A stretch of DNA of 39,536 nucleotides from NCBI GenBank assembly GCA_028715215.1, contig JAQUSF010000020.1:1-39536 (forward strand), read 5' to 3'. Position numbers and translations under genes: made by a program. The notes under the pieces are model-generated. The model saw only the letters and a list, made by a program, of their open reading frames with translations, was not told the origin of the DNA and did not search any database. This document shows positions 7,368 to 15,248 of this stretch, in pieces (within the stretch, counting starts at the first letter, position 1; each line of letters begins with the position of its first letter). The stretch is from Candidatus Zixiibacteriota bacterium. GTDB taxonomy: Bacteria > Zixibacteria > MSB-5A5 > GN15 > FEB-12.

Positions 7368-9764
7368 ATGACTCCAGGTATGAATAAAATTAAACTGTTC
7401 CTTTCACTATCGATAATATTTCTCATTCTTTTATCCTCTTCATCAGGGGCGGAGCAAGTTTCGTATCTTATGGCACAACCGGTGGTTCTTGAAAAAACTC
7501 CGGAAGTCATATCCGACGCCGCCTATCAGTATTTGACTAATCAAAATAAAGAACTGGTTAAAATATGGGTTTTTTTCACGGACAAAAAAGTTTTCACGCC
7601 GGCGGAATATACCGAACAGGCTAAAGACGTAGTGATAAGTGAACGGGCTTTGAAACGCCGTGTTAAAATGGGCTTGGATAAAGTCGTTTTTGCCGATTTA
7701 CCGGTCCCGGGTGAGTATATTGAAGCCGTGGTGCAACAGGGGGGTGAACATCGGCGTACCTCCCGATGGTTGAATGCCGCCAGTTTCGAAATTCCTTTAA
7801 ATAATATAAACGCCGTAAAGGACCTGCCTTTCATAGCGGTCATTAAACCGATGGTCGGTTTTAAAAGGGAGTATGAGGCCGAGCAAAAAGCCTCACCTTC
7901 GCCTTACGAAGGTACCCTTGGAGCCGACGCTTTGAATTACGGCAGCTCCTTCGGCCAGCTTGACCAGATAAATGTTCCGGAAGTACACAATAAGGGCTAC
8001 AGCGGCCAGGGTGTTACCCTGGCGGTATTTGATACCGGCTATCGCAAAAGCCATGAAGCCTTCGCCGCTCATTTCAATAAAAACCGGGTTCTGGGAGAAT
8101 GGGATTTTATTTTTAATGACGGCAACACTGCCAACGAAGCTGTTGACGCTACGGGACAGTGGAATCACGGCACCGGTACCTGGGGTGTGGCGGGCGGATA
8201 TAAAGACGGTAAAATCTACGGCCCGGCTTACAAGGCTTATTTCTTGCTGGCTAAAACCGAGGACACCCGCGCGGAATATCAGGGCGAAGAAGACAACTGG
8301 GTGGCGGCGCTGGAATGGGCGGATTCACTCGGCGCCGACGTGGTAACTTCCTCCCTGAGTTATGGCCGTGAGGAAGGTATCGAATGGTACACCTATGAGC
8401 AGATGGACGGTCAGACAGCGATTATCACCCTGGCGGCCAATACCGCCGACAGCCTGGGCATTGTAGTCTGTAATTCGATTGGCAACAACGGCCCCTCGGA
8501 CAGTACGCTGGGCGCTCCGGCCGATGCTTTTGATATTCTCTCGGTCGGTGCCGTAACTTCAATGAGAACGATCGCCAACTTTTCTTCAAGGGGACCGACT
8601 TCCGATGACCGCATTAAACCCGAAGTTTGTGCCCAGGGTGCCAATACCTATTGGGTCAACGCCAGCACCGATTACAGTTACGGTACAGCTAACGGGACCT
8701 CGCTGTCCTGCCCGCTGGTAGCCGGGGCGGCTTGCCTGTTGCTCGAAGCCCGGCCCAATTTCACTCCGGAGATGATTCGCACCGCCCTCATGGAAACCGC
8801 CTCCAGGGCTTCCACTCCGGACAACACTTACGGCTGGGGGATTATCGACGTCAATGCCGCCCTGGACTGGGGCGCCAATTTCGAGGCCGACACTCTCATC
8901 GGCGAGGCTCCTCTGACCGTCAATTTCACCGACCTGTCCACCCTGACCACTCCGACCTGGTACTGGAATTTCGGTGACGGCGAGACCTCCGAAGTTCAAA
9001 ACCCCACCCATGAATTCCTCAATCCCGGAACCTATAACGTCTCCCTGACAATCCAGTCCTCCTACGGTGAAATTACCAACGAAAAACGCAGTTATATCGT
9101 GGCCCTGGCTGATACTTTGAAGGGCGGTCATGTTGAAGGCCGGGTTGACTCCACGGTCGAAGTAGCTCTGGATGTGACCAATATTGTTCCCCTTAACAGG
9201 CTGGTAATCCCGATTGAATACAGCGGAGCACTGGGTCTGAAATATACCGGTTACGATACGGTGGGCTATCGCACCGGCGGATTCGGCAGTATCAGTTTTC
9301 CCAATTTTAATGCCACCCTTAAACGTTTTGTCATCGATATGGAGGCTGGTTCGGCGGAACCAATTTCAGCCGGAACCGGTACGGTTATCGTTTTGAAATT
9401 CAAGATTGAAACAGCCATCACCCCTGGAGACAGCAACCTGATTGTTTCTGACGGTTATGATACCTTTACCCCCGTCTTTTATTACAACCTCGGGAATTAC
9501 CAGCCGCAGCTGGTTTACGGCAGCGTTACTTACAGTGGCTGTTGTATCGATTATACCGGTAACGTGGACTGCTCCTTTGAAGAAGCGCCGGATATTTCCG
9601 ACATCACGCGCCTGATAGATTTTCTCTATATCTCCCACAACCCCTTATGCTGTCTGGAGGAAGCCGATGTCGACGCCAGCGGCGGCGACCCGGATATATC
9701 CGATATCACCCGCCTGATAGATTTTCTCTATATCAGCCATGAACCCTTACCGGATTGCCCATAA
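7368..9764 (+). CDS. Secreted subtilisin-like (S8) protease with PKD and dockerin-like domains, copy 2
   Basis: A 798-residue paralogue of the preceding gene with the same architecture. Signal peptide at about 1-28; prodomain with KIWVFFTDK and RRTSRWLNAASF; S8 domain with Asp222, His267 and Ser445 (NGTSLSCP); PKD domain with YWNFGDGETS; beta-sandwich; and two dockerin-like repeats at the C-terminus (PDISDITRLIDFLYISH twice, with CCIDY and LCCLEEAD). The two proteins align without gaps for the first ~330 residues, so Asp and His have identical numbers; copy 2 then carries a short insertion (REEGIE). This is a tandem duplication that has since diverged. AAAGGAA about 8 bases upstream supports ATG 7368; ATG 7380 is an alternative. 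It is likely exported to degrade protein outside the cell. Confidence 0.9.
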   Translation: MTPGMNKIKLFLSLSIIFLILLSSSSGAEQVSYLMAQPVVLEKTPEVISDAAYQYLTNQNKELVKIWVFFTDKKVFTPAEYTEQAKDVVISERALKRRVKMGLDKVVFADLPVPGEYIEAVVQQGGEHRRTSRWLNAASFEIPLNNINAVKDLPFIAVIKPMVGFKREYEAEQKASPSPYEGTLGADALNYGSSFGQLDQINVPEVHNKGYSGQGVTLAVFDTGYRKSHEAFAAHFNKNRVLGEWDFIFNDGNTANEAVDATGQWNHGTGTWGVAGGYKDGKIYGPAYKAYFLLAKTEDTRAEYQGEEDNWVAALEWADSLGADVVTSSLSYGREEGIEWYTYEQMDGQTAIITLAANTADSLGIVVCNSIGNNGPSDSTLGAPADAFDILSVGAVTSMRTIANFSSRGPTSDDRIKPEVCAQGANTYWVNASTDYSYGTANGTSLSCPLVAGAACLLLEARPNFTPEMIRTALMETASRASTPDNTYGWGIIDVNAALDWGANFEADTLIGEAPLTVNFTDLSTLTTPTWYWNFGDGETSEVQNPTHEFLNPGTYNVSLTIQSSYGEITNEKRSYIVALADTLKGGHVEGRVDSTVEVALDVTNIVPLNRLVIPIEYSGALGLKYTGYDTVGYRTGGFGSISFPNFNATLKRFVIDMEAGSAEPISAGTGTVIVLKFKIETAITPGDSNLIVSDGYDTFTPVFYYNLGNYQPQLVYGSVTYSGCCIDYTGNVDCSFEEAPDISDITRLIDFLYISHNPLCCLEEADVDASGGDPDISDITRLIDFLYISHEPLPDCP

Positions 9765-9788
9765 TTGATAAGTAACACTATTTTTTCC

Positions 9789-9816
9789 AACCGCTTCTCC
9801 CGAAGCGGTTTTTTTA
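9789..9816 (+). terminator. Rho-independent terminator after subtilase copy 2
   Basis: A perfect 9-bp stem (AACCGCTTC at 9789-9797 with 9802-9810), loop TCCC, followed by a run of T. Confidence 0.85.
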
Positions 9817-9830
9817 TATAATAAAAAACC

Positions 9831-9859
9831 TTGACATCTATTTCCATATTTTATAAATT
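9831..9859 (+). promoter_or_regulatory. Candidate sigma70-type promoter
   Basis: TTGACA at 9831-9836 and TAAATT at 9854-9859 are separated by 17 bases, about 95 bases before the ATG at 9956. An overlapping TATAAA at 9852 gives a 15-base spacing. It lies immediately after a terminator, where a new transcript would be expected to start. Confidence 0.45.
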
Positions 9860-9955
9860 ATATTGAGTGATACCTTAATACAACATAATGACATGCCTTC
9901 CAATTTTTTACTGCAACAGGTATTTAAGTAAATATAAAACTTCGGAAGGTCAGTG

Positions 9956-10795
9956 ATGAAAAACATAATTCTTTTAACAGTTTTAGTTATAATATTATCA
10001 ACAAGCCTGGTTTTTGGCCAGGAAGCCACAATAAATGCTGTTTGCATACAGGGTCTAAAAAACGGAACAACTGATACCCTCATAGCCGGTTCACAGATAA
10101 TTATCGATTTAATTTATACCAATGGCTACGACTGCAGACAAAATATTAATAACCTTTTTAAACTTAGTTCTCCGGATAGCGCCACCTGGTCAAATATTGA
10201 TTTTGATTGTTATTATAAACCCGGTATGGAACTTATGACATTTGAGTCTTTTATATGGAATCCCCCTTTATATCCCTGGGTTGGTATAAGCCCTGATTAT
10301 TTCCTTACATATTACAGTACTGTGTTCGGTCCCGGTTGGGTAACTGGTCCTACCTATGGTTATACCGGACCAATGCCCTGGAGTTATCCGACTTTTTATC
10401 TGACTTTCTATCTTGATCAAGATCAAGCTGGTAAGCACCTTGTTCTGGATTCAATGACAGGTACCGGTTCCAATTGGGTATGGTCTCAGTTGGCTTGTGG
10501 TAACGGTATAACTTTAAACATTCACCCCGATTGGGGCGGGCCTTATGAATTCTATATAAAAGAGAGTTGCTGTAGCGGTACGGTCGGCAATGCTGACTGC
10601 TCTGAATTAGAAGAACCTGATATGTCCGACTTCGTTCGTGTTATCGATTATCTCTATATCAGTCATAAACCCTTATGCTGTCCTGAAGAAGCTGATTTTG
10701 ACGGAAGCGGTGACCCGGAACCGGATATTTCCGACTTAACTTATTTATGGCGTCACCTCTATATCGACCACCCAGCATTACCAGACTGCCAGTAA
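9956..10795 (+). CDS. Secreted protein of unknown function with C-terminal dockerin-like repeats
   Basis: A 279-residue exported protein. Signal peptide MKNIILLTVLVIILSTSLVFG is followed by a domain of about 180 residues rich in Tyr, Trp, Pro and Gly that I do not recognise. Two dockerin-like repeats close the protein (about 204-279: PDMSDFVRVIDYLYISH and PDISDLTYLWRHLYIDH, with CC pairs), closely matching those of the two subtilases upstream. The central domain is probably a beta-structured cargo. ATG 9956 is preferred over GTG 9953 because GGAAGG ends 6 bases upstream of it. The gene appears monocistronic and more AT-rich than the subtilases. The shared module suggests a common extracellular localisation or attachment mechanism. 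Confidence 0.75.
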   Translation: MKNIILLTVLVIILSTSLVFGQEATINAVCIQGLKNGTTDTLIAGSQIIIDLIYTNGYDCRQNINNLFKLSSPDSATWSNIDFDCYYKPGMELMTFESFIWNPPLYPWVGISPDYFLTYYSTVFGPGWVTGPTYGYTGPMPWSYPTFYLTFYLDQDQAGKHLVLDSMTGTGSNWVWSQLACGNGITLNIHPDWGGPYEFYIKESCCSGTVGNADCSELEEPDMSDFVRVIDYLYISHKPLCCPEEADFDGSGDPEPDISDLTYLWRHLYIDHPALPDCQ

Positions 10796-11066
10796 AACAA
10801 TCGAATAATAAATTTTTAGGAAGGTCGGTCTATCAGCCAGACAGCCCGAATTGAAATCAATTATGAAAATTAGGTGTTATTGATTGTCTATGTATTATAT
10901 CCCTGGGGATACTGATAAGAAATTGCAGTTGTTGGACTCAGTATTTTTAGATTGCTAAAAAAAAGTATTTCGTTATATTTAATACAGGTAAAGACAACCG
11001 GAATTTACTCCCAACAAAGAATAAAACGGTTACTCTCTGCTTTAATATTATGCAAGGAGGTTTAAA

Positions 11067-11792
11067 ATGAAAAGGATTCTCTTCATTTTAACAGTCATTA
11101 TTTTCTCCTGCGCTAGTTTGTACGGGCAGTCAGATTCTTCCTGCTGCGAGGGTATGCGAGGTGACATCAATGACAACGGGGAAGTTGATATCACCGATAT
11201 TGTATATTTGATTGACCATCTGTACCTGAAACACGAACCTCTTCCGTGTTTCGAGGAGGCTGATGTTAATGCTGACGGATTACTGGATATAACCGATATC
11301 TCCTGTATTATATCGGATCTGTATATACCCAAGATGAATCCATGTATCCAGCCCTGTCCCGGTTATGAGGGACCATACGGCTCCCTGGATTCTTATGGGG
11401 GGTGCAAGTCCTTTGAAAAATCAGCGGATACCGTAACCTCAGCCGACGACTGTATCATGTATGCCTACGATGGTCAGACGCTCTCGTTGAAACATCTTAA
11501 CGCCGGTTTCAACTGCTGTGTCGATATGCTGGGAGCGCATATCACCATCCAGGATAATGTCATCACCCTGGACGAGTATGAAATTAATCCCAACTGCTAC
11601 TGTCTTTGCCTGTATGATTTATACTATTCACTCTTTAACCTGCCCCCGGGTGAATATGTAATCATCGTGAACGAACCTTACATTTACACCTATGAAGACA
11701 GGGAAAAAATCAAATTCACGGTAAACCTGCAACCGGGGATTTCCGGTGGTTACTGCGTGGAAAGACTTTATTATCCATGGGGATACTACTAA
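11067..11792 (+). CDS. Secreted protein with N-terminal dockerin-like repeats and a Cys-rich C-terminal domain
   Basis: A 241-residue exported protein preceded by a strong RBS (AAGGAGG, about 6 bases before ATG). After the signal peptide come two dockerin-like repeats at the N-terminus (about 26-95). The calcium loops are more canonical here than in its neighbours: GDINDNGEVDITDIVYLIDHLYL and ADVNADGLLDITDIS are both Asp/Asn-rich. The second half is a compact domain with NCCVDML, then NCYCLCLYDLYY and LPPGEYVIIV. This alternating Cys pattern resembles small secreted or lipoprotein domains seen in Bacteroidetes-like proteins, but I cannot name the family. The placement of the dockerin module differs from the three genes upstream, where it is C-terminal. 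A terminator follows 12 bases after the stop. Confidence 0.75.
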   Translation: MKRILFILTVIIFSCASLYGQSDSSCCEGMRGDINDNGEVDITDIVYLIDHLYLKHEPLPCFEEADVNADGLLDITDISCIISDLYIPKMNPCIQPCPGYEGPYGSLDSYGGCKSFEKSADTVTSADDCIMYAYDGQTLSLKHLNAGFNCCVDMLGAHITIQDNVITLDEYEINPNCYCLCLYDLYYSLFNLPPGEYVIIVNEPYIYTYEDREKIKFTVNLQPGISGGYCVERLYYPWGYY

Positions 11793-11803
11793 GTTTTGAT
11801 AAT

Positions 11804-11834
11804 AAAAAAGCCCGCCAGGCGCGGGCTTTTTTTT
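11804..11834. terminator. Bidirectional rho-independent terminator
   Basis: GCCCGC (11810-11815) pairs with GCGGGC (11821-11826), extended by an A-run on the left and a T-run on the right. It separates the convergent genes ending at 11792 and 11848 and can serve both strands. Confidence 0.88.
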
Positions 11835-11847
11835 ATTAATAATATTA

Positions 11848-12948
11848 TCATATCGTAAATTTACCGTTGCGGTAGATAACCTTGCCATCGGCGGTAATCT
11901 GGCTGTCTTTTTTCAAATCACAGATCATATCCCAGTGGATGGAGCTGTTATTTTTACCCCCTGATTCATGAATAGAAGCGCCCAGCGCCAGGTGGCAGGT
12001 ACCGCCGATTTTTTCATCGAAAAGGATATTTTTCGAAAACCTTTTGATTTCGTAATTGGTGCCGATGGCAAATTCACCGATACGGCGCGCCCCCTTGTCG
12101 GTACCAAGCATTTTCCGCAGGTACTCGACATTCTTCTCGGCGGATTCTTTGACCACCACGCCTTTTTTAAATTCCAACCGGACATCTTCCACCTCGCGAC
12201 CCAGGTAAACCGCCGGGAAGGAATAGCGGATAAAGCCTTCGGCGCTGTCTTCAATCGGTCCCGTGAAAATTTCCCCGTCGGGAAAATTATTCTGACCGCA
12301 ACAGTTAACCCACTTGCGGCCCTTGGCACGAAGTTTCAGGTCGGCGTCTTTTGACTGAACATGGATTTTATCGAAGCGGTTAAGGATTTTGACCAGGCGG
12401 TCCTGCTCCCTGGCGACTTTCCGCCAGTGTTTGACCGGGTCGGTGGCATTGAGGTGACCAGCGCCGAAAACAAACTCGGTGTAGTCCGCCAGAGACATAT
12501 CGGCTTCCTGGGCATCGGCCTGGGTGGGCAGCTGGGTTCCCACCCAGGACAGTTTTTTCTGGCCGACACGCTTGTAAAAGCGGTCGCGGATCGGGCGGGC
12601 AGCCCTGATAGCCAGCGCCTGCCGCTGGGGATTTACACCTGACAGGTACCGAGTGTTGAGATTAGCCCAGACGTGCAGCATAGCGTCGATTTTTTCCGTT
12701 TCATATCTCAAAACAGGGCTGATATATTTTAACTGGGCATCATCGGCGTGCTTGAGAAAATATTCCTCCTGCTCGGGGATACGCAGCTTGATGAAGGGGT
12801 TGGCGCCCATGTCAATGGCTTCTTCGAATACGGCATTGATCAAAGGCAACGCCACCAGTTCACCCTGGATTCTGAGTAATTGTCCCTTTTTCAGTTTCAA
12901 GGAATAGTGTAATAACACCTTCGCCAGTTTTTTTATGCGCGGGTCCAT
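11848..12948 (-). CDS. Aminopeptidase, family M29 (AmpS/PepS type)
   Basis: A 366-residue cytoplasmic dinuclear metallo-aminopeptidase. Metal-binding residues of the M29 family are visible in the C-terminal half: Glu226 (GEIFTGP), Glu292 (IGEFAIGTN), His319 (CHLALG), and His338 and Asp340 (SIHWDM). The N-terminal part (DPRIKKLAKVLLHYSLKLKKG) is typical of the family. It removes N-terminal residues from peptides, with broad specificity in characterised members. The start is ATG 12948, preceded at 5 bases by GGAG; an extension to 12981 would overlap the upstream gene and add non-family sequence. It is the last gene of a minus-strand run after ogt, 22 bases downstream. The family Tyr expected 7 residues after His319 appears replaced by Ile326, next to His327. 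Confidence 0.88.
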   Translation of the reverse strand: MDPRIKKLAKVLLHYSLKLKKGQLLRIQGELVALPLINAVFEEAIDMGANPFIKLRIPEQEEYFLKHADDAQLKYISPVLRYETEKIDAMLHVWANLNTRYLSGVNPQRQALAIRAARPIRDRFYKRVGQKKLSWVGTQLPTQADAQEADMSLADYTEFVFGAGHLNATDPVKHWRKVAREQDRLVKILNRFDKIHVQSKDADLKLRAKGRKWVNCCGQNNFPDGEIFTGPIEDSAEGFIRYSFPAVYLGREVEDVRLEFKKGVVVKESAEKNVEYLRKMLGTDKGARRIGEFAIGTNYEIKRFSKNILFDEKIGGTCHLALGASIHESGGKNNSSIHWDMICDLKKDSQITADGKVIYRNGKFTI

Positions 12949-12970
12949 AATGGCTCCATTCTTTATAGGT

Positions 12971-13471
12971 TTACAAAGCACCTTCCATTTTCAGAAGCTT
13001 AATTTTCAATTTCAAACCGCCGTCGTAACCTCCCAGACTTCCGGCCGCAATGACCCGGTGACAGGGTATCACCAGGGGCAGGCAATTGCGGGCATTGGCA
13101 CTGCCGACCGCCCTGAAGGCTGAAGGCTTGCCCGTCTTAACAGCGATATCCTTATATGTCACCGTCTTGCCGTAAGGAATCCTGGCTACTTCTCGCAGGA
13201 CTTTTTTTTGAAAGGGGGTTCCCTGCAAATCAAGTTTAAGGCTGAATTTTTTGAGTTTACCTTCGAGATATGAGGTAATCTGTTCCTGGGCGAGCCGGTT
13301 GATATCACCACCGGATAGAATTTCATAACCGCTGAAATATTTTCCAATCCGGGCTTCAAAAGCCTGGCGGGATTTACCCGGCAGGGATACTATCGCCAAA
13401 CCGGTATCGGTGGCAGCGGTATGGATATTGCCCCAGGAAGTTTCAAACGAGTGGACATAGAGTTTCTTCAT
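12971..13471 (-). CDS. ogt: Methylated-DNA--protein-cysteine S-methyltransferase
   Basis: A 166-residue O6-alkylguanine-DNA alkyltransferase. It transfers the alkyl group from damaged guanine to its own active-site cysteine in a single-use reaction. The hallmark PCHRV motif with Cys137 follows GSANARNCLPLVI, the helix-turn-helix and arginine-finger region is seen (VARIPYGKTVTYKDIAVKTGKPSAFRAVG region), and the N-terminal domain is short and of the Ogt type. It lacks an Ada-type regulatory domain. The ATG is 3 bases after the stop of the HAD phosphatase gene, whose end supplies AAGGAAGA as ribosome binding site, so translation is coupled. Confidence 0.93.
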   Translation of the reverse strand: MKKLYVHSFETSWGNIHTAATDTGLAIVSLPGKSRQAFEARIGKYFSGYEILSGGDINRLAQEQITSYLEGKLKKFSLKLDLQGTPFQKKVLREVARIPYGKTVTYKDIAVKTGKPSAFRAVGSANARNCLPLVIPCHRVIAAGSLGGYDGGLKLKIKLLKMEGAL

Positions 13472-13474
13472 GAT

Positions 13475-14128
13475 TTATCTTCCTTGATTGATACGTGCCA
13501 ATAACTCCGGCAGTTCCGAGATTGATTCGAGAAAATAATCCGGGCTGGATGCCAGTAATTTTTCCCGCCCGCCATATGGTGAGGCAACAGCTGCGGAACG
13601 CAGCGGCACCGCCCGGGCGGCGAGAATATCATTGAGAGTATCGCCTACCACCAGGGTTTCACGCGGGTCGGCCTTGATTCTATCAATGACCAGGTGAAAA
13701 ATCTCCGGGTCCGGTTTGACCTTCTTTACTTCATCACCGCCGGCCCAGGCGGCAAAAAAAACCCGCCAGCCGAACTTGTCGATTATCCGGTCAATATGTT
13801 TTTTTATTTTGGTGGTGGCGATAGCCATCGTGTATTTTTGCGCAGCCAGGGTCCGAAGTATTTCCTCGGTACCGTCGAGAGGACAGGTCGAAGCCACGAT
13901 GGTTTCGGCAGCCTTGATTTGGAAATGCCGGTATAATTCCTTCACCGGGGCTTTCGTAAACTGCGGATACATCACCTCCAGGGAATAACCGATAAAAGGC
14001 TTAATGACTTCGGAAGGTTGTTCTGGTTCTCCCATCTGTCTCAAAGAGTAATTAACCGCTTCCACCACCCCCCGGGAGGAATCAATAAGGGTACCGTCGA
14101 GGTCAAAAATCAGATTTTTAACAGTCAT
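13475..14128 (-). CDS. HAD-family hydrolase, phosphoglycolate phosphatase-like
   Basis: A 217-residue HAD phosphatase with a C1-type cap. Motif I is FDLDGTLIDSS, with nucleophile Asp9 and acid/base Asp11. The motif II region is IATTK, and motifs III and IV lie around KKVKPDPEIF and VVGDTLNDILAARA. Members hydrolyse small phosphoesters such as 2-phosphoglycolate or pyrophosphate (Gph/PpaX group); the exact substrate cannot be read from sequence. The start is ATG 14128, overlapping the preceding stop by one base (TGATG), rather than the TTG one codon earlier. The gene sits in a coupled operon with ogt and the M29 peptidase, but no functional link among them is evident. Confidence 0.85.
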   Translation of the reverse strand: MTVKNLIFDLDGTLIDSSRGVVEAVNYSLRQMGEPEQPSEVIKPFIGYSLEVMYPQFTKAPVKELYRHFQIKAAETIVASTCPLDGTEEILRTLAAQKYTMAIATTKIKKHIDRIIDKFGWRVFFAAWAGGDEVKKVKPDPEIFHLVIDRIKADPRETLVVGDTLNDILAARAVPLRSAAVASPYGGREKLLASSPDYFLESISELPELLARINQGR

Positions 14129-14910
14129 CAAAACAGTCGTTCAACTTTCCCGATCACATTGGACAGGTTAATTTCCTGCACTTTCTGTACCGTACCGAAC
14201 TTCAGAACCGCCACTAAAATAGAATATGGTCCGACCGATGTCAACGGCCAATCGCCGGAAAGAGAAAGTCCGGCGGGTTTTTCGTCGAAAAGAGCGTACT
14301 CGGTTGAAAGCACTTCACCTGAAATTATCTGAATTTCTTCTCCGGGCAAACCGACCACCAGGCCTACCTGTTCCGAGGTGCTGTCTCGATAACGGATAAA
14401 ATCATAGCGTTGCGGCACGGTATGAATAACACGACCGTCGAAGCCCACGATATCTATCGAATAAGCCAGGCGGCTGGCTTTCAATACCTCCCCGCCGGAA
14501 TAAACCGGACTGTAACGGTTATCCGGCAAGGTAAAAATAACGGGGAAATTTTTAAAGATAAAATTGCCCGCGGCATTGGGGGCAAAAATCTGGTAGAGTA
14601 CACCCAGCAGAATAAAAACCAGAACCGTTTTAATGGTTTTATGGCACCGGCTGGTATTGTTGCGAATTATCCGGGCAAGGTCGAAAAAAGAAAAAAAATA
14701 AAAGATAACCGGTAAACCAAACAAAACCACTTTTACCATTGAAGGTAACTTAACCAGGAAAGAAACAAAGACCAGCACCGAAGCAATCAGCATAATCAGA
14801 AAGACAAATAACCCGAAAAGATATTCTTTCCAGAAGACATGCCCAAGGCCGGGTAAAAGAAGATTCAGGATAGTTCCCAGAAGGAGTGAATGATTATAAT
14901 TGTTTTTCAC
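14128..14910 (-). CDS. Polytopic membrane protein with a signal-peptidase-I-like domain lacking catalytic residues
   Basis: A 260-residue protein. The N-terminal part has about four hydrophobic segments (roughly 8-26, 30-52, 58-76, 94-110) and a PGLGHVFW motif like small 'PGLGQ-Y-G' membrane modules. The C-terminal half resembles the S26 signal peptidase I fold: GGEVLKASRLAY aligns with the family's GDxVLVNKLAY, and VGLVVGLPGEEIQI aligns with YVKRVIGLPGDxIEI. In that alignment the nucleophilic Ser corresponds to Arg132 and the general-base Lys to Gly183, so the domain is probably not an active peptidase. It may be a structural or binding homologue. The first gene of the four-gene operon, it overlaps the HAD gene by one base. 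The homology call is from motif alignment by eye. Confidence 0.6.
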   Translation of the reverse strand: MKNNYNHSLLLGTILNLLLPGLGHVFWKEYLFGLFVFLIMLIASVLVFVSFLVKLPSMVKVVLFGLPVIFYFFSFFDLARIIRNNTSRCHKTIKTVLVFILLGVLYQIFAPNAAGNFIFKNFPVIFTLPDNRYSPVYSGGEVLKASRLAYSIDIVGFDGRVIHTVPQRYDFIRYRDSTSEQVGLVVGLPGEEIQIISGEVLSTEYALFDEKPAGLSLSGDWPLTSVGPYSILVAVLKFGTVQKVQEINLSNVIGKVERLF

Positions 14911-15248
14911 TTACCAGCACAGTTTAAAAAATGAACATTTAATATAACTCCGGTTGCATATATAACCTCATAATCCGATAAAAGTAAACAGGTTAAATAT
15001 TTTCAACCTGATTTAAAGACGAAAGGGAACCGATAAAAGTTACAAAAAAAACCTGTTCGCACAGTTAATGATAAATCAATAAAGAGGTTATAAGGTTTTA
15101 TTCGTTCCGATTATTTTCCGTTGAAACTAAATGATAACATAAACGTTATAATTACAATAAGATACATACATAACGTGACTGCCCTCAAACTTGACAATCA
15201 CGTAAATATCGTTAAATTTTGGTAAAAATTAGAGCGTGGAGAACATAT
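14911..15248. other. Divergent AT-rich intergenic region
   Basis: These 338 bases between the LepB-like operon and the CtpA gene contain no plausible ORF. A short inverted pair ACGTTAT/ATAACGT occurs around 15142 and 15170. A promoter-like sequence for the plus-strand gene is listed separately. No recognisable promoter was found for the minus-strand operon. Confidence 0.4.
15191..15218 (+). promoter_or_regulatory. Candidate sigma70-type promoter for the S41 protease gene
   Basis: TTGACA at 15191-15196 and TAAATT at 15213-15218 are spaced by 16 bases. This would give a leader of roughly 25 bases before the ATG at 15249. Confidence 0.45.

Noticed and set aside
7541-7843. Antisense frames over the subtilase genes
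   Set aside because: They are complement shadows of long, well-supported S8 genes without their own RBS.
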